64,000 bases of DNA from Ruminiclostridium cellobioparum DSM 1351 = ATCC 15832 (GTDB taxonomy: Bacteria > Bacillota > Clostridia > Acetivibrionales > DSM-1351), in the NCBI RefSeq assembly GCF_000621505.1, contig NZ_JHYD01000030.1, positions 1 through 64,000 of the forward strand, written 5' to 3'. The translations under genes were made by a program, and so were the position numbers. Below are positions 17,546-27,351 of the stretch, piece by piece. The notes below the pieces were generated by a model. That model did not search any database. It had not been told where the DNA came from and saw nothing but the letters and a program-made list of their open reading frames with translations. Each line of letters starts with the position of its first letter. The stretch's first letter is position 1.

Positions 17546-18430
17546 TTAACCTTTAACGCTTCCCATTACAAGACCTTTCATAAAGTACTTCTGCAGGAAC
17601 GGATATACCGCAAGTACCGGAACTGCCGCCAGGAACACCTGTGCTGCATTGAAGGTTCGGTTGGATACATTCCGCATTGTTGCAATTTCATCACTGGCAC
17701 TCATCATAGTGTCGGCATTTATTATGATTGATCTCAAATAGCTCTGGAGCGGCCACTTGGATGTTGAGTTCATATAGATGAGACCGTCAAACCATCCGTT
17801 CCAGTGCCCAACCAATACAAACAGTGACAAAGTAGCTATGGAAGGCAGTGAAAGCGGCAATACAATCTTAAAAAGAGTCCTCCAGTAGTCACAGCCATCT
17901 ATAAATGCTGCTTCTTCAATTTCCTTCGGCAATCCCCTGAAGAAATTCATCAGCAGGATAACATTAAATACCGGTACTGCATTAGGTATGATCAGAGCCC
18001 ATATGGAGTCCATCAGGCCGGTATACCTTACAACCATATAAGTTGGTATGAGACCGCCGCTGAAAAGCATTGTTACAATAAAGAACCAGGCATATATGTT
18101 TCTTGCGGAAAACTCCGATTTTTCCTTGGCTAAGGGGTAGGCAATAAATATGGTCAAAACCATATTCACAATGTAACCCAGACCCACTCTCTTAAGAGAA
18201 ACCAAAAAGGCTGCCAGGAATTCCTGCTTTTTAAGAGCAAAGGCGTAAGAATCCAGTGTGAAATCAACCGGCCAAAGCTTTACATAACCTGCCGCTGCCG
18301 CTGATTTGGAACTGAATGATATTGCCAGGACATTAATTAACGGCAATAGACATCCGAAAGCTACCAGACTAAGAAATACATAGTTAAATATACTAAATGC
18401 TCTAGAGCCCAAAGTTGAATAATTCTTCAT
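17546..18430 (-). CDS. Sugar ABC transporter permease, LplC/YtcP type
   Basis: A 294-residue inner-membrane permease with about six membrane segments, starting with LVAFGCLLPLINVLAISF. The EAA motif that contacts the ATPase is in LPKEIEEAAFIDGCDYWRTL, and the C-terminus PFLQKYFMKGLVMGSVKG is the LplC-family signature. The ATG at 18430 is preceded by GGGGAGGATGG; the preceding permease gene stops 16 nt upstream. It pairs with LplB of locus 1. No ATPase gene is nearby, so an MsmX-like shared ATPase is likely. Confidence 0.92.
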   Translation of the reverse strand: MKNYSTLGSRAFSIFNYVFLSLVAFGCLLPLINVLAISFSSKSAAAAGYVKLWPVDFTLDSYAFALKKQEFLAAFLVSLKRVGLGYIVNMVLTIFIAYPLAKEKSEFSARNIYAWFFIVTMLFSGGLIPTYMVVRYTGLMDSIWALIIPNAVPVFNVILLMNFFRGLPKEIEEAAFIDGCDYWRTLFKIVLPLSLPSIATLSLFVLVGHWNGWFDGLIYMNSTSKWPLQSYLRSIIINADTMMSASDEIATMRNVSNRTFNAAQVFLAAVPVLAVYPFLQKYFMKGLVMGSVKG

Positions 18431-18446
18431 TTTACCCCATCCTCCC

Positions 18447-19346
18447 CTAGAATATTCTATATCCGGCATACTTATTGGCCAGTTTATTAGAAATTAAAAT
18501 AAGTACAAATGATATTACCGATTTAAAGAGACCTACAGCTGTCGCCACACTGTACTGTGCATCAACAAGACCTATTCTGTACACCAGGGTATCAAGAATA
18601 TCTCCGGTGCTGTAAACCTGCGGGCTATAGAGGTTGAATACCTGGTCGAAACCTGCATTTAATATGTTTCCAAGTGCAAGCACAGTCATAAGTGTAACTA
18701 TTGGAAGTATTCCCGGTATGGTAACATGCAGGGTTTGTTTCCAGCGTCCCGCACCATCCACATATGCGGCTTCATACAGGGCCATGTCAATACTTGTAAG
18801 AGCTGCAAGGTAAACAATGGTATCATATCCGAAACTCTTCCAGGTATTTGTTAAAACCAGTGTATACGGGAACCATTTTGCGTCCCCCAGGAAGAAGATG
18901 GGATCTATTCCAAACAGGCCGAGCAGTTGGTTTACAATACCGCTTGAAGGAGAAAGTACGTCAATAAGTATCCCTCCAAGTATTACCCATGATAGAAAAT
19001 AGGGAAAATAGATAATTGTCTGCAGGGTTCGCTTGTACCGTTCCCTTCTCATTTCATTGAGAAGCAATGCAAACACTACAGGAACTATAAGACCGACAAT
19101 GATTTTCATCAGTGATATGAATACAGTATTAAATATTACCGATCTGATATTCGGTAAATTCAGCATGTATTGGAAATTATCAAGTCCCACCCATTTTGAT
19201 TTAAAAAATCCCCTGGCAGGGACAAACTTCTGGAAAGCCATGATAATTCCCAGCATGGGAATATAGTGATAAATTAATGTTATGATGACCCCTGGTATAA
19301 CCATGATATGCAGAGGTAGTTGCCTCAGCTTTTTTGCGCTGATCAT
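18447..19346 (-). CDS. Sugar ABC transporter permease, LplB type
   Basis: A 299-residue membrane protein and partner of the LplC permease. It opens with a membrane segment (HIMVIPGVIITLIYHYIPML) followed by MAFQKFVPARG, characteristic of LplB proteins. The EAA loop is SIDMALYEAAYVDGAGRWKQ and the C-terminal stretch ends SNKLANKYAGYRIF. ATG at 19346 follows AGGAGGAGG. It is the first transporter gene after the YesM/YesN pair in locus 1, separated from the regulator by ~118 nt with no clear terminator. Confidence 0.92.
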   Translation of the reverse strand: MISAKKLRQLPLHIMVIPGVIITLIYHYIPMLGIIMAFQKFVPARGFFKSKWVGLDNFQYMLNLPNIRSVIFNTVFISLMKIIVGLIVPVVFALLLNEMRRERYKRTLQTIIYFPYFLSWVILGGILIDVLSPSSGIVNQLLGLFGIDPIFFLGDAKWFPYTLVLTNTWKSFGYDTIVYLAALTSIDMALYEAAYVDGAGRWKQTLHVTIPGILPIVTLMTVLALGNILNAGFDQVFNLYSPQVYSTGDILDTLVYRIGLVDAQYSVATAVGLFKSVISFVLILISNKLANKYAGYRIF

Positions 19347-19464
19347 AATTGCCTCCTCCTTTTATGTAGAGCTTATGTTATTTAATAGAGCAGTATCTAC
19401 ATTAAATTATAAGGGCGGCAATATCACCGAACAATATTCATATCTTTACTTTCAAATCATCTCT

Positions 19465-21135
19465 TTACTTGATGAGTTTTGAGTCTCTGTACTCCTGAGG
19501 AGTCATTGAAGTAACTTTTTTAAAGAAGCGTGCAAAATTTGTAGCACTCAAGTAACCAACCGCTTCGGAAATTTCATGAATCTTGAAATCAGGGCTCTCC
19601 AGCAGTTTCTTTGCTTTTCTTATCCTGCAGTCGCTGATATAGTCCGACAGGTTTGTTCCTGTTACCTGCTTAAACAAGCGGGAGAGATAGGACGGATTGA
19701 AATATACTATTTCAGCAAGCCTTATAAGGGATACTTCATCCTGCAGGTGAAGATTGTCATTAATATGCTTCTGAACAATACCGATAACATCCTGTGCTCT
19801 TTTTTCCTCTTCACCTTCCTGTATCTCAAACAAAATGCCCCCGAGCTGTTTCAGATACTCAACGGCATATTTCCAGGATTCATGGTATTCCAGGTTCATC
19901 AGCTGGTATATACTTATTTTGAAGGCAATCTTTTCGGTGAGATTCCACTTGTTGATATAGGACAGAATAACCAATGCTATGGCAAAATATTGTTCAACGG
20001 CCACTATATCATGCATGCTCTGTGCTTTTAAGAGCTTCTCTGTCAGTTTGCCAAGACATGCAAGAAAATCCTCCTTTGTCCCGTTTTCAAGTATTTCAGC
20101 CAGGTCATCGGTTCTGTACCGGTTTGGCAGACCGCCTTTTCCCATTACAGAGGAATTCTGAAAATCCTTCTCAAGCAAAGTAGTATCAGAAAGAAGGCGG
20201 CCTTCACCCTTGCCTATCTTATAGTTTAGGAGCATCTTTAAAGTAAAATACCTGTCCCGCAGCTCCTTCCAGCCCACATGGGTATCATCGAGAACAAAGG
20301 ATATGGATTTGCCTGTGGAGTTCCAAAAGGATTCCTGCATTAATTCCGCAACACCCTTTACAAAAGTGAGCATATCATTCCAGACTTCCTCTCCGGACTG
20401 TCCGTCTTCATCTGCCGCAGGCTGTATAAACCATATAAGAGTGGAATTGTCATGATTCAGATATGCAAAACGTGTTTTTGAAGACAGGTATTTTTCTGCA
20501 ATATACTTTATGTTCAAAAACCATTCGGATTTTACCGAGTAGGGAGTCCCCTTCGGAATATCGTCAATCCTTCCGGCCAGCATTACCACCTGTTTCTTCA
20601 CAGACAGGGGAATTTCCAGCTCGTCAAACTGCTGCTGTCTGATTTCCGACAGGCTCAATTCGTTATTGAGTATTCCCCTCAAATATATTGTCTGCAAAAG
20701 GCTCTTTGTGGTTACAATCTGTTCCTGGGCCTGCTTTACCAGGGCGGATTTCTTCAAGTCCTCCTCAATTTTCCCGGCTGTATTTATGACGGTTTCAATT
20801 ATTTTATTATAACCTTCGGTTTTAAGTATATAGCTCACACCATCGTTTTGAATGGCAGTATAAACGTATTCAAACTCACTGTGGCCGGTCAGAAATATCA
20901 CCTTGCATTCAGGCCATTTGCTGCGGATGGTTTCCAAAAGCTGCAGGCCTGTTATCTCCGGCATGCAGATATCGGTGAGCACTATGTCAATTCTTGTGCG
21001 GTTGAGTAAGTTCAGGGCTTCCTGGCCTGAATATGCCTTGTATACATCCAGCTCAACCTCCCTGATGTTGCCCAGAACCTCACAAAGACCATCTGCGATT
21101 ATTGCTTCGTCATCTACTATCAGCAGTCTATACAT
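19465..21135 (-). CDS. Response regulator with AraC-type output domain (YesN-like), locus 1
   Basis: A 556-residue cytoplasmic transcription factor. The N-terminal receiver has the acidic pair in LLIVDDEAI, the phosphoacceptor Asp in IDIVLTDICMPE and Lys in SYILKTEGYNK. A long middle region links it to a C-terminal AraC/XylS domain with two helix-turn-helix units (VSLIRLAEIVYFNPSYLSRL, FKIHEISEAVGYLSATNFAR). ATG at 21135 follows GGAGGATCAGA and overlaps the end of the kinase gene by 8 nt, showing translational coupling. It probably activates the adjoining transporter and glycosidase operon when the kinase senses an extracellular saccharide. Confidence 0.93.
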   Translation of the reverse strand: MYRLLIVDDEAIIADGLCEVLGNIREVELDVYKAYSGQEALNLLNRTRIDIVLTDICMPEITGLQLLETIRSKWPECKVIFLTGHSEFEYVYTAIQNDGVSYILKTEGYNKIIETVINTAGKIEEDLKKSALVKQAQEQIVTTKSLLQTIYLRGILNNELSLSEIRQQQFDELEIPLSVKKQVVMLAGRIDDIPKGTPYSVKSEWFLNIKYIAEKYLSSKTRFAYLNHDNSTLIWFIQPAADEDGQSGEEVWNDMLTFVKGVAELMQESFWNSTGKSISFVLDDTHVGWKELRDRYFTLKMLLNYKIGKGEGRLLSDTTLLEKDFQNSSVMGKGGLPNRYRTDDLAEILENGTKEDFLACLGKLTEKLLKAQSMHDIVAVEQYFAIALVILSYINKWNLTEKIAFKISIYQLMNLEYHESWKYAVEYLKQLGGILFEIQEGEEEKRAQDVIGIVQKHINDNLHLQDEVSLIRLAEIVYFNPSYLSRLFKQVTGTNLSDYISDCRIRKAKKLLESPDFKIHEISEAVGYLSATNFARFFKKVTSMTPQEYRDSKLIK

Positions 21136-22858
21136 TCTGATCCTCCTTTTCAATAAAGATTGTAATTGTAGCCCTTAGTCCTCCAAGTGCGCCTTTTTCC
21201 AGCTGCAAACCGCTGGAGGGACCAAACTTGAGCTTCAACCTCTGATGAATATTTTGCAGTGCGGTAACCTCCGCACTTTCGGAATTTTCCTCCAGGGAAT
21301 TTCTCATGGAGATGAGTATTTGTTCATCCAGATTGTTTCCGTTATCTTCAACAATTATTTTGTATTGGTTTTCATTATTCTCAAAGCTGATTACCAGAAG
21401 CCCCTGCCCGTTGGACATTGTCAGGCCGTGCTCAAAAGCATTTTCAATGACAGGCTGCAAAATAAGTCTTGGTACAACCAGGTCCTTGAATTCATCGGGA
21501 AGCTGGTCAAACCTGACTTTTATCTGATTTGAAAAGCGCATGGCCTGAATTTCCGAGTAAACCCTCGCATGATTGATCTCCTTTTCAATAGGAACTTCAT
21601 CGGCGGCATTTCTCGTAATAAATTGAAAATACTGACCCAGCTGCTCAGTAAATACCTCCAGATTGTCATAATCACCTACCCGGGCCATGGTGTTTAAAAT
21701 AAAAAAGCTGTTATACAGGAAGTGGGGCCTGATTTGAGATTGAAGCTGCTTCATTTCAGCCCTCTGAACCAATATTTTTTGCTTGTAGACCTGGTCCACA
21801 AGAGCTTTAAGATTTTCAATCATCACATTGAAACGGTGATAAATATATCTGAATTCATCATCGTGCCTGTGCTCAATATTTATCTCAAAATCTCCCTTTT
21901 CAACCTTTTTAAAGGATGCGGCCAGCTTGCTGATAGGCTTATGGATGAAGTTATACATGTAGATTGAAAAAAGTACTATAATAACCACAGCCGACACCGT
22001 CAGCAGCAGAAACCAGCTGCTGTACTTTTTCAGGGCATAAAATACCGAATCCTCCGGAAGGTATTTGCACAGTGTGGAATCAAATACGCTGGAATTCAAG
22101 GATACCGCCAGATACCTGTTATTATTTACAACGATTTCCTCCGCGTTATTTTTTCTGGTTATTTTGTTAAACACCTGCTGGTTTAAATCATTATTATCAG
22201 CTGCAATTATTGACTTGTTTGAGTTTTTTACAAACATAACTCCTGCGGCAGGATTTTGTACCATTGACTGCAAAGCTTCAATCACTCTGCTCTTTGATAT
22301 CTCTATGACAATAATAAAAAGCTTTTCCCGCTTATTGGTCATATAGGCGTAGGGATATGAAACCGTCATATATTTGATAACATTCTTATCAAGCTCGGCT
22401 TCAGGGTGGGAATCCATATATTTCATTTTCTCGAACAAATCACTGTCAAATTCCGATACCGATGTGGAGGACACAGTCCGCTGCAGTGCAGGGATCATAA
22501 CATACATATCTCCTATATATTTACTGCTGCTCTTAACGGCATACAACCTTTGCTGAACCCGGAGTATTCTCTCCATCTGTTCGATCCCGTCCATTGATTC
22601 CGGGATGGCAGCCAGCCTGTTCAGGTCTTTGTCATTGACCAGTTCAACCTCCAGATTCCCCACTCTGTTTATATCATTCTCAAGACTGTCTTTGTAAAAG
22701 GAAAGCTGCGAAACCATGGAATTTGAAATCTCGTTTCTCAAGGTGCTGATACCCAGATCGTATATAATTATACTGAGAATATATATGGGCATAAGAATTA
22801 AAATAAATGATATGATCAGCCTCTTCAGAACGGATTTCCGCCACAATTCCTTTTTCAT
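21128..22858 (-). CDS. Sensor histidine kinase (YesM-like), locus 1
   Basis: A 576-residue membrane kinase. It has an N-terminal membrane segment (about 15-35), an extracellular sensor region to ~285, a second membrane segment, a HAMP linker (KPISKLAASFKKVEKGDFEI), the His_kinase domain with the phosphoacceptor in QIRPHFLYNSFFIL, and an ATPase domain with VPRLILQPVIENAFEHGL and IIVEDNGNN. ATG at 22858 follows GGAGGTTGAAT. A palindromic repeat of family B lies 47 nt upstream and may supply the promoter's TATAAT box. It forms an overlapping pair with the YesN-like regulator and heads locus 1. Confidence 0.93.
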   Translation of the reverse strand: MKKELWRKSVLKRLIISFILILMPIYILSIIIYDLGISTLRNEISNSMVSQLSFYKDSLENDINRVGNLEVELVNDKDLNRLAAIPESMDGIEQMERILRVQQRLYAVKSSSKYIGDMYVMIPALQRTVSSTSVSEFDSDLFEKMKYMDSHPEAELDKNVIKYMTVSYPYAYMTNKREKLFIIVIEISKSRVIEALQSMVQNPAAGVMFVKNSNKSIIAADNNDLNQQVFNKITRKNNAEEIVVNNNRYLAVSLNSSVFDSTLCKYLPEDSVFYALKKYSSWFLLLTVSAVVIIVLFSIYMYNFIHKPISKLAASFKKVEKGDFEINIEHRHDDEFRYIYHRFNVMIENLKALVDQVYKQKILVQRAEMKQLQSQIRPHFLYNSFFILNTMARVGDYDNLEVFTEQLGQYFQFITRNAADEVPIEKEINHARVYSEIQAMRFSNQIKVRFDQLPDEFKDLVVPRLILQPVIENAFEHGLTMSNGQGLLVISFENNENQYKIIVEDNGNNLDEQILISMRNSLEENSESAEVTALQNIHQRLKLKFGPSSGLQLEKGALGGLRATITIFIEKEDQNV

Positions 22859-22904
22859 ATTCAACCTCCACCCCAATATTAAGCTTTGTTTTCACATTTC
22901 CACA

Positions 22905-22958
22905 TTATAACGAGGCAATAGATGTCCATTAGGACACCATTGCCTCGTTGAAACGCAT
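22905..22958. repeat. Palindromic repeat family B, copy 1 (upstream of locus 1 kinase)
   Basis: Perfect 11-bp arms AACGAGGCAAT (22909-22919) and ATTGCCTCGTT (22939-22949) flank an inner hairpin TGTCC/GGACA. The flanks are TATAAC on one side and GAAACGC on the other, as in the other copies (41915, 49791, 60741). On the minus strand the outer edge reads GTTATAATG and so provides a consensus -10 box for the kinase gene, whose start codon is 47 nt away. A further inverted repeat (GAAAATTTTTC) lies just beyond at 22967-23000. Confidence 0.75.
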
Positions 22959-23036
22959 AGATGTAAGAAAATTTTTCTGCAACCGAAAAATTTTCTGCTG
23001 AATTTACGCGTTATAATCTAAAAAAAGTTTCTTTAA

Positions 23037-23069
23037 ACAAAAAGGCTTGCCCTTTTGTTGAGCAAACCC
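23037..23069 (-). terminator. Terminator of ftsH
   Basis: On the minus strand GGTTTGCTC pairs with GGGCAAGCC across a 7-nt loop and is followed by TTTTTG. It starts 25 nt after the ftsH stop codon and separates the core gene block from locus 1. Confidence 0.85.
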
Positions 23070-23093
23070 TTCTGCTGTTAAATAAAATATTAA

Positions 23094-24959
23094 TTAACCT
23101 TCCAATTGAGGTGCAGGAGCTGCCCCTTCCAGAACCGAACCTTCGAATATTGACTCGAATTCCGCACCTTCAACCTTCTCCTTGTCAAGAAGAATCTCTG
23201 CAAGCCTGTTCAGCTTGTCGATATTATCCGTCAGGAGTTTAAGGGTCCTTTCGTACGCATTGTCGATGATACTCTTCACTTCATTATCAATGATTGCAGC
23301 TATTTCATCGCTGTAATCCCTGGAATGGGCCAGGTCTCTTCCTATAAACACTTCGTCATTTTCATTCCCGAAAATCATATTTCCCAGTTTTTCACTCATA
23401 CCGTACTTGGTAACCATGTTCTTTGCAATCTGGTTTACCTTCTTCAAATCGCTGGAAGCTCCGGTACTGACTTCATTAAGTATGATCTGTTCGGCAGCTC
23501 TGCCTCCCAGGGCAATTATGATTTCCTCTATCAGCTGGGACTTGGTGTGGTAGCTCTTATCCTCCTGAGGTCTGCTTGCAGTATAACCGCCGGCCATACC
23601 CGCAGGAATAATGGATACTCTGTCAACCTTCTGGCTGGTAGATACAAGCTTTATGGCAATAGCATGGCCTGCCTCATGGAAAGCCGTAACCTTTTTGTCT
23701 CTTTCACTCATAACACGGCTCTTCTTTTCAGGGCCCATCATGACCTTGAAGGCGGCTTCCTTTATCTCTTCATTTCCAATTTTCTTCTTATTTGCTCTGG
23801 CAGAAAGCAGAGCTGCTTCATTCAGCAGATTTTCCAGATCGGCACCTGTAAAGCCGGGTGTTATTCTTGCCAGATCGTCAAGTTTTACATCCTCGGACAA
23901 AGGTTTTCCTCTTGAATGAACCTTTAATATCTGCTCTCTTCCCCTTATATCGGGAAGTCCTACTACAACCCTTCTGTCGAAACGTCCGGGTCTCAGCAGG
24001 GCCGGGTCCAGAATGTCAGGTCTGTTGGTGGCCGCCAGGATAATTACTCCTTCATTAATACCGAAACCATCCATTTCAACAAGCAGCTGGTTAAGAGTCT
24101 GTTCTCTTTCATCATGTCCGCCGCCCAGACCGGCTCCTCTGTGTCGGCCCACAGCGTCAATTTCATCAATGAACACTATGCAGGGTGCGTTTTTCTTTGC
24201 CTGCTCAAAAAGATCACGGACACGGGAAGCACCCACACCCACAAACATTTCGACGAAGTCTGAACCGCTTATGCTGAAGAAAGGCACTCCCGCTTCACCG
24301 GATACGGCCTTTGCAAGCAAGGTTTTACCTGTACCGGGAGGTCCCACCAAAAGTACACCCTTTGGTATTCTGGCACCCAACTCAACAAACTTTTTCGGAG
24401 CTTTAAGAAATTCAACTATTTCAGCCAGTTCTTCCTTTTCTTCATCGGCTCCTGCCACATTATCAAAAGTAATCTTCTTTTTATCATCAACAGTCATTTT
24501 TGCACGGCTTTTACCGAAGGACATCACCCTGTTTCCGCCTCCGCCGCCCTGGGACTGCTGTATGAAGAAGAACCAGATTAAAATAACTATAACGATAAAT
24601 CCGATAGTCGGAAGAATGGATACCCACCACGGTGGCTGCGGCGGAGTTGTAACACTGTATTTTTCTATTTTCTTTTCAACGTATGCATCCGTGAACCTTT
24701 CAGATGCCGAAGTAACATCAGGCGGAACGGTTACCACATATTTGGTCACCTTGCTTTTTTCATCCAAAGGTTTCCTAAGTTCTACCGTAGCTGTGTCAGT
24801 TTGCAGCCCAATACTTTTTACATTTCCCGCATCCATCTGGGTCAATAACATAGAATAATCCATTTTTGGAGGATTATCAGATGCAGTATAGAATGTAATT
24901 ATTACTAAAATTATTATAAAAATAATAATATAAAAACTGATACCCTTAAAATATTTCAA
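23094..24959 (-). CDS. ftsH: ATP-dependent zinc metalloprotease FtsH
   Basis: A 621-residue membrane-anchored AAA+ protease that degrades damaged and regulatory membrane and cytosolic proteins. Two membrane segments (about 8-28 and 110-132) flank a small extracytoplasmic domain. Next come the AAA module with Walker A GPPGTGKT, Walker [12 protein letters not shown] and the SRH arginines in [13 protein letters not shown], then the zinc site HEAGH near residue 423. Length is normal. ATG at 24959 follows AAGGAGGGAG. It follows hpt and tilS, the common order in Firmicutes, but has its own promoter and terminator. Confidence 0.98.
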   Translation of the reverse strand: MKYFKGISFYIIIFIIILVIITFYTASDNPPKMDYSMLLTQMDAGNVKSIGLQTDTATVELRKPLDEKSKVTKYVVTVPPDVTSASERFTDAYVEKKIEKYSVTTPPQPPWWVSILPTIGFIVIVILIWFFFIQQSQGGGGGNRVMSFGKSRAKMTVDDKKKITFDNVAGADEEKEELAEIVEFLKAPKKFVELGARIPKGVLLVGPPGTGKTLLAKAVSGEAGVPFFSISGSDFVEMFVGVGASRVRDLFEQAKKNAPCIVFIDEIDAVGRHRGAGLGGGHDEREQTLNQLLVEMDGFGINEGVIILAATNRPDILDPALLRPGRFDRRVVVGLPDIRGREQILKVHSRGKPLSEDVKLDDLARITPGFTGADLENLLNEAALLSARANKKKIGNEEIKEAAFKVMMGPEKKSRVMSERDKKVTAFHEAGHAIAIKLVSTSQKVDRVSIIPAGMAGGYTASRPQEDKSYHTKSQLIEEIIIALGGRAAEQIILNEVSTGASSDLKKVNQIAKNMVTKYGMSEKLGNMIFGNENDEVFIGRDLAHSRDYSDEIAAIIDNEVKSIIDNAYERTLKLLTDNIDKLNRLAEILLDKEKVEGAEFESIFEGSVLEGAAPAPQLEG

Positions 24960-25132
24960 ATATCTCCCTCCTTATGCTAACCAAGGTATCAAACCTAGTC
25001 CATAGGCTGATTCAACCAACCCCACCTACGTTTGTCATATATAATTTAATACCAATCTGCCACTTCGTTCAAACATTATAATCATTGTATATTAGCTTTT
25101 TTCCTGTTTTGTACAGTATTATTATATTAGCA

Positions 25133-25161
25133 TATACACATATAAAACACAACAAAGTCAA
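25133..25161 (-). promoter_or_regulatory. Probable ftsH promoter
   Basis: On the minus strand TTGACT (25161-25156) and TGTATA (25138-25133) are separated by 17 bp, within the 219-bp gap between hpt and ftsH. The rest of this gap is AT-rich with no further feature that I can support. Confidence 0.5.
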
Positions 25162-25178
25162 TTGCCTGTCAATATTTT

Positions 25179-25718
25179 TTATTTTTTTGAGTATACATCC
25201 TTTTTTAGGATACACACTTCCGGAAGATTTCTGTATTTTCCGGCGTAATCCAGACCGTAACCTATAACAAATTCATCAGGTATTTCAATTCCCTTATATT
25301 CAACATGCACTTCCGCCTTCCTCCTGGACGGCTTATCCAGCGCAGCGCAGATTTTAACACTGAGGGGACCCCTTGTTTTAAGCAATTCCACAAGATGATT
25401 CAATGTGAGTCCTGTATCAATAATATCCTCAACTATTAACACATGTTTTCCCGATATATTTGTATCAACATCCTTGATAATTTTTACAACTCCTGATGAT
25501 TTTGACGAATCTCCATAGCTGGAAACCGATATGAAATCCAGATCTACAGGTATGGTTATTTTTCTTGCAAGATCTGCAAGGAATATAAAACCACCCTTTA
25601 ATACTCCGATTATGACCAGTTCTTTCCCTTCATAATCCTTTGAAATACGGCTGCCCAACTCTTCTACCTGTCTATCGAGCTCCTCCTTCGAAATTAAAAC
25701 TCGCTCAATTACATCCAT
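25179..25718 (-). CDS. hpt: Hypoxanthine phosphoribosyltransferase
   Basis: A 179-residue purine salvage enzyme that converts hypoxanthine or guanine with PRPP into IMP or GMP. The PRPP-binding motif VLIVEDIIDTGLTLNHL and the N-terminal GVLKGGFIFLADL loop are clear, as is the C-terminal FVIGYGLDYAGKYRNLPEV, which closes the active site. ATG at 25718 is 10 nt after AAGGGGG; a GTG two codons upstream is also usable. It lies between tilS and ftsH, as in many Firmicutes. Confidence 0.96.
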   Translation of the reverse strand: MDVIERVLISKEELDRQVEELGSRISKDYEGKELVIIGVLKGGFIFLADLARKITIPVDLDFISVSSYGDSSKSSGVVKIIKDVDTNISGKHVLIVEDIIDTGLTLNHLVELLKTRGPLSVKICAALDKPSRRKAEVHVEYKGIEIPDEFVIGYGLDYAGKYRNLPEVCILKKDVYSKK

Positions 25719-25839
25719 TGCCACTTATCCCCCTTGTTAAGTTTTAGCATCAATAATATAATAATCTATTCTATAATTAAGTTATTAATCCACGGTCTGC
25801 TTTTCATTTACGTCGTTGACCTTTTCCATAAAAGCCTGA

Positions 25840-27273
25840 TCAATCCAGTTGTTCATAAGAAATCATCAATACAGATTTAGTATTATCAGTTACTTTATAA
25901 TTATCACTTGTTTTATTTCCTATAATCCAAATAATCTCCTTATTTATTGCAATTAATGGAAAACCGTCACGCCGGTTTTTAGGAATTTTTATATCAATAA
26001 AGTATTCTTTCAGTTTTTTTGTGCCATTTGCCTTAAGCGGCTTGAAAATATCACCATCTCGTCTGTTTCTTACCACCGGTTGAAAATCCTTGTTTATGTC
26101 AAGTTTATTTTTTATCTTTTCAAAATCGAAAAATTCTTTGTAAATTCCCTTTTGCCGGCCGATAAAAGCTTTGCACTGTTCTGTATTATTGAAATTCAGT
26201 ATTTCGCTGTTAATCCTGCTATTTAATATGTTAATTTCAGTATGGCCGGGCAGTTTTAAGCAGTACTCAAATTTTTCGGTCTTTTCATCCTCCTGCTTTT
26301 GTATGGTTATGGAGTTATAGGATTTCACAGCCCTGCAGCCCAGCGGCAAATCCAAACCGGCGCCTGTACGTCCGTCCGACACAAGCTGCAGCAGCTTTTC
26401 CACATGTACATACTCAAGCCCTGTTGCAACACCGCTGGCATCAATAAATGCCTGCCTTAAAACCCGGCTGCCCACAGCCCGGTGTAATGGGGCCAGTACT
26501 CTCAAATCCAGCTCTATGAAAGACTCCCTTTTAACCAGCACCGCTTTTTCATAGTATAATTCAGAATTATATCGTAAAAAATCCTCGTCTGCCACTATAA
26601 TTTTTGATAAACGCAATAAATTCTCGGTAATGTCGGTTCCCACGGCCCTATTTATCTCCGGCAGGACATTTAAGCGTATGCGGTTTCTGAAATAATCGGT
26701 GTGGAGATTTGAGCTGTCGGTGATTGCTTTAAGGCCGTTACTCCCGACATATTCCTCGATCTGCGCCCTGTCGGCGTCCAGCAGAGGCCTGATTATGTTA
26801 TCCCTTTTGTACTCAATCCCTTTAAGGCCCTCAGGACCTGTTCCCCGGAATATTCTCATAAGCAGAGTTTCGGCCTGATCATTCCTGGAATGGGCTACAG
26901 CTATTTTATTCGCCGATTTTTCAGCGGCTATCCGTTTAAAGGTTTCGTACCTGGCATTTCTGCCTGCCTCCTCCAGGGATATTTTCTCATTCCGGGCCTT
27001 TTGGGCAACGTCGGTTCTGACTGCGGTCGCATCAAGGCCCAGCCGGGCGCAAAAAGCCAGAACAAAGTCCTCGTCACGCATAGCCTCCTTGCCCCGCAGC
27101 ATGTGATTAATATGAACAGGATAAAGTTTCAGAGAGAACTCCTCTGCTATGGAATACAGAATATGGAGAAGGCATACTGAGTCATACCCTCCGGATATGC
27201 CCACCACGATACCATCTCCATATTTAATAAGATCATTCTTTTTAATTGTATCTAAAACCTGTTGTTTCAGCAT
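25840..27273 (-). CDS. tilS: tRNA(Ile)-lysidine synthase
   Basis: A 477-residue enzyme that modifies the CAU anticodon wobble cytidine of a minor tRNA-Ile to lysidine, allowing AUA decoding. The N-terminal PP-loop ATPase has the motif GISGGYDSVCLLH, followed by YPVHINHMLRG and AVAHSRNDQAETLLMR. The C-terminal TilS domain has RNRRDGDIFKPL and LKEYFIDIKIPKNRRD. ATG at 27273 follows AAGAGGATTTAT; an upstream in-frame extension of 25 residues has no family resemblance. It is the first gene of the tilS-hpt-ftsH row. Confidence 0.96.
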   Translation of the reverse strand: MLKQQVLDTIKKNDLIKYGDGIVVGISGGYDSVCLLHILYSIAEEFSLKLYPVHINHMLRGKEAMRDEDFVLAFCARLGLDATAVRTDVAQKARNEKISLEEAGRNARYETFKRIAAEKSANKIAVAHSRNDQAETLLMRIFRGTGPEGLKGIEYKRDNIIRPLLDADRAQIEEYVGSNGLKAITDSSNLHTDYFRNRIRLNVLPEINRAVGTDITENLLRLSKIIVADEDFLRYNSELYYEKAVLVKRESFIELDLRVLAPLHRAVGSRVLRQAFIDASGVATGLEYVHVEKLLQLVSDGRTGAGLDLPLGCRAVKSYNSITIQKQEDEKTEKFEYCLKLPGHTEINILNSRINSEILNFNNTEQCKAFIGRQKGIYKEFFDFEKIKNKLDINKDFQPVVRNRRDGDIFKPLKANGTKKLKEYFIDIKIPKNRRDGFPLIAINKEIIWIIGNKTSDNYKVTDNTKSVLMISYEQLD

Positions 27274-27351
27274 ATAAATCCTCTTGTTAAGGAATGTGCA
27301 ATAGATTTTTTTCAATCCGGCTAAAAACCGGCCTTTATTGCCAAGCACTGA

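Noticed and set aside
24013-24858. 281-codon plus-strand frame opposite ftsH
   Set aside because: It is a shadow of the conserved FtsH sequence; Ser/Pro/Thr-rich translation without domains is typical of antisense frames.
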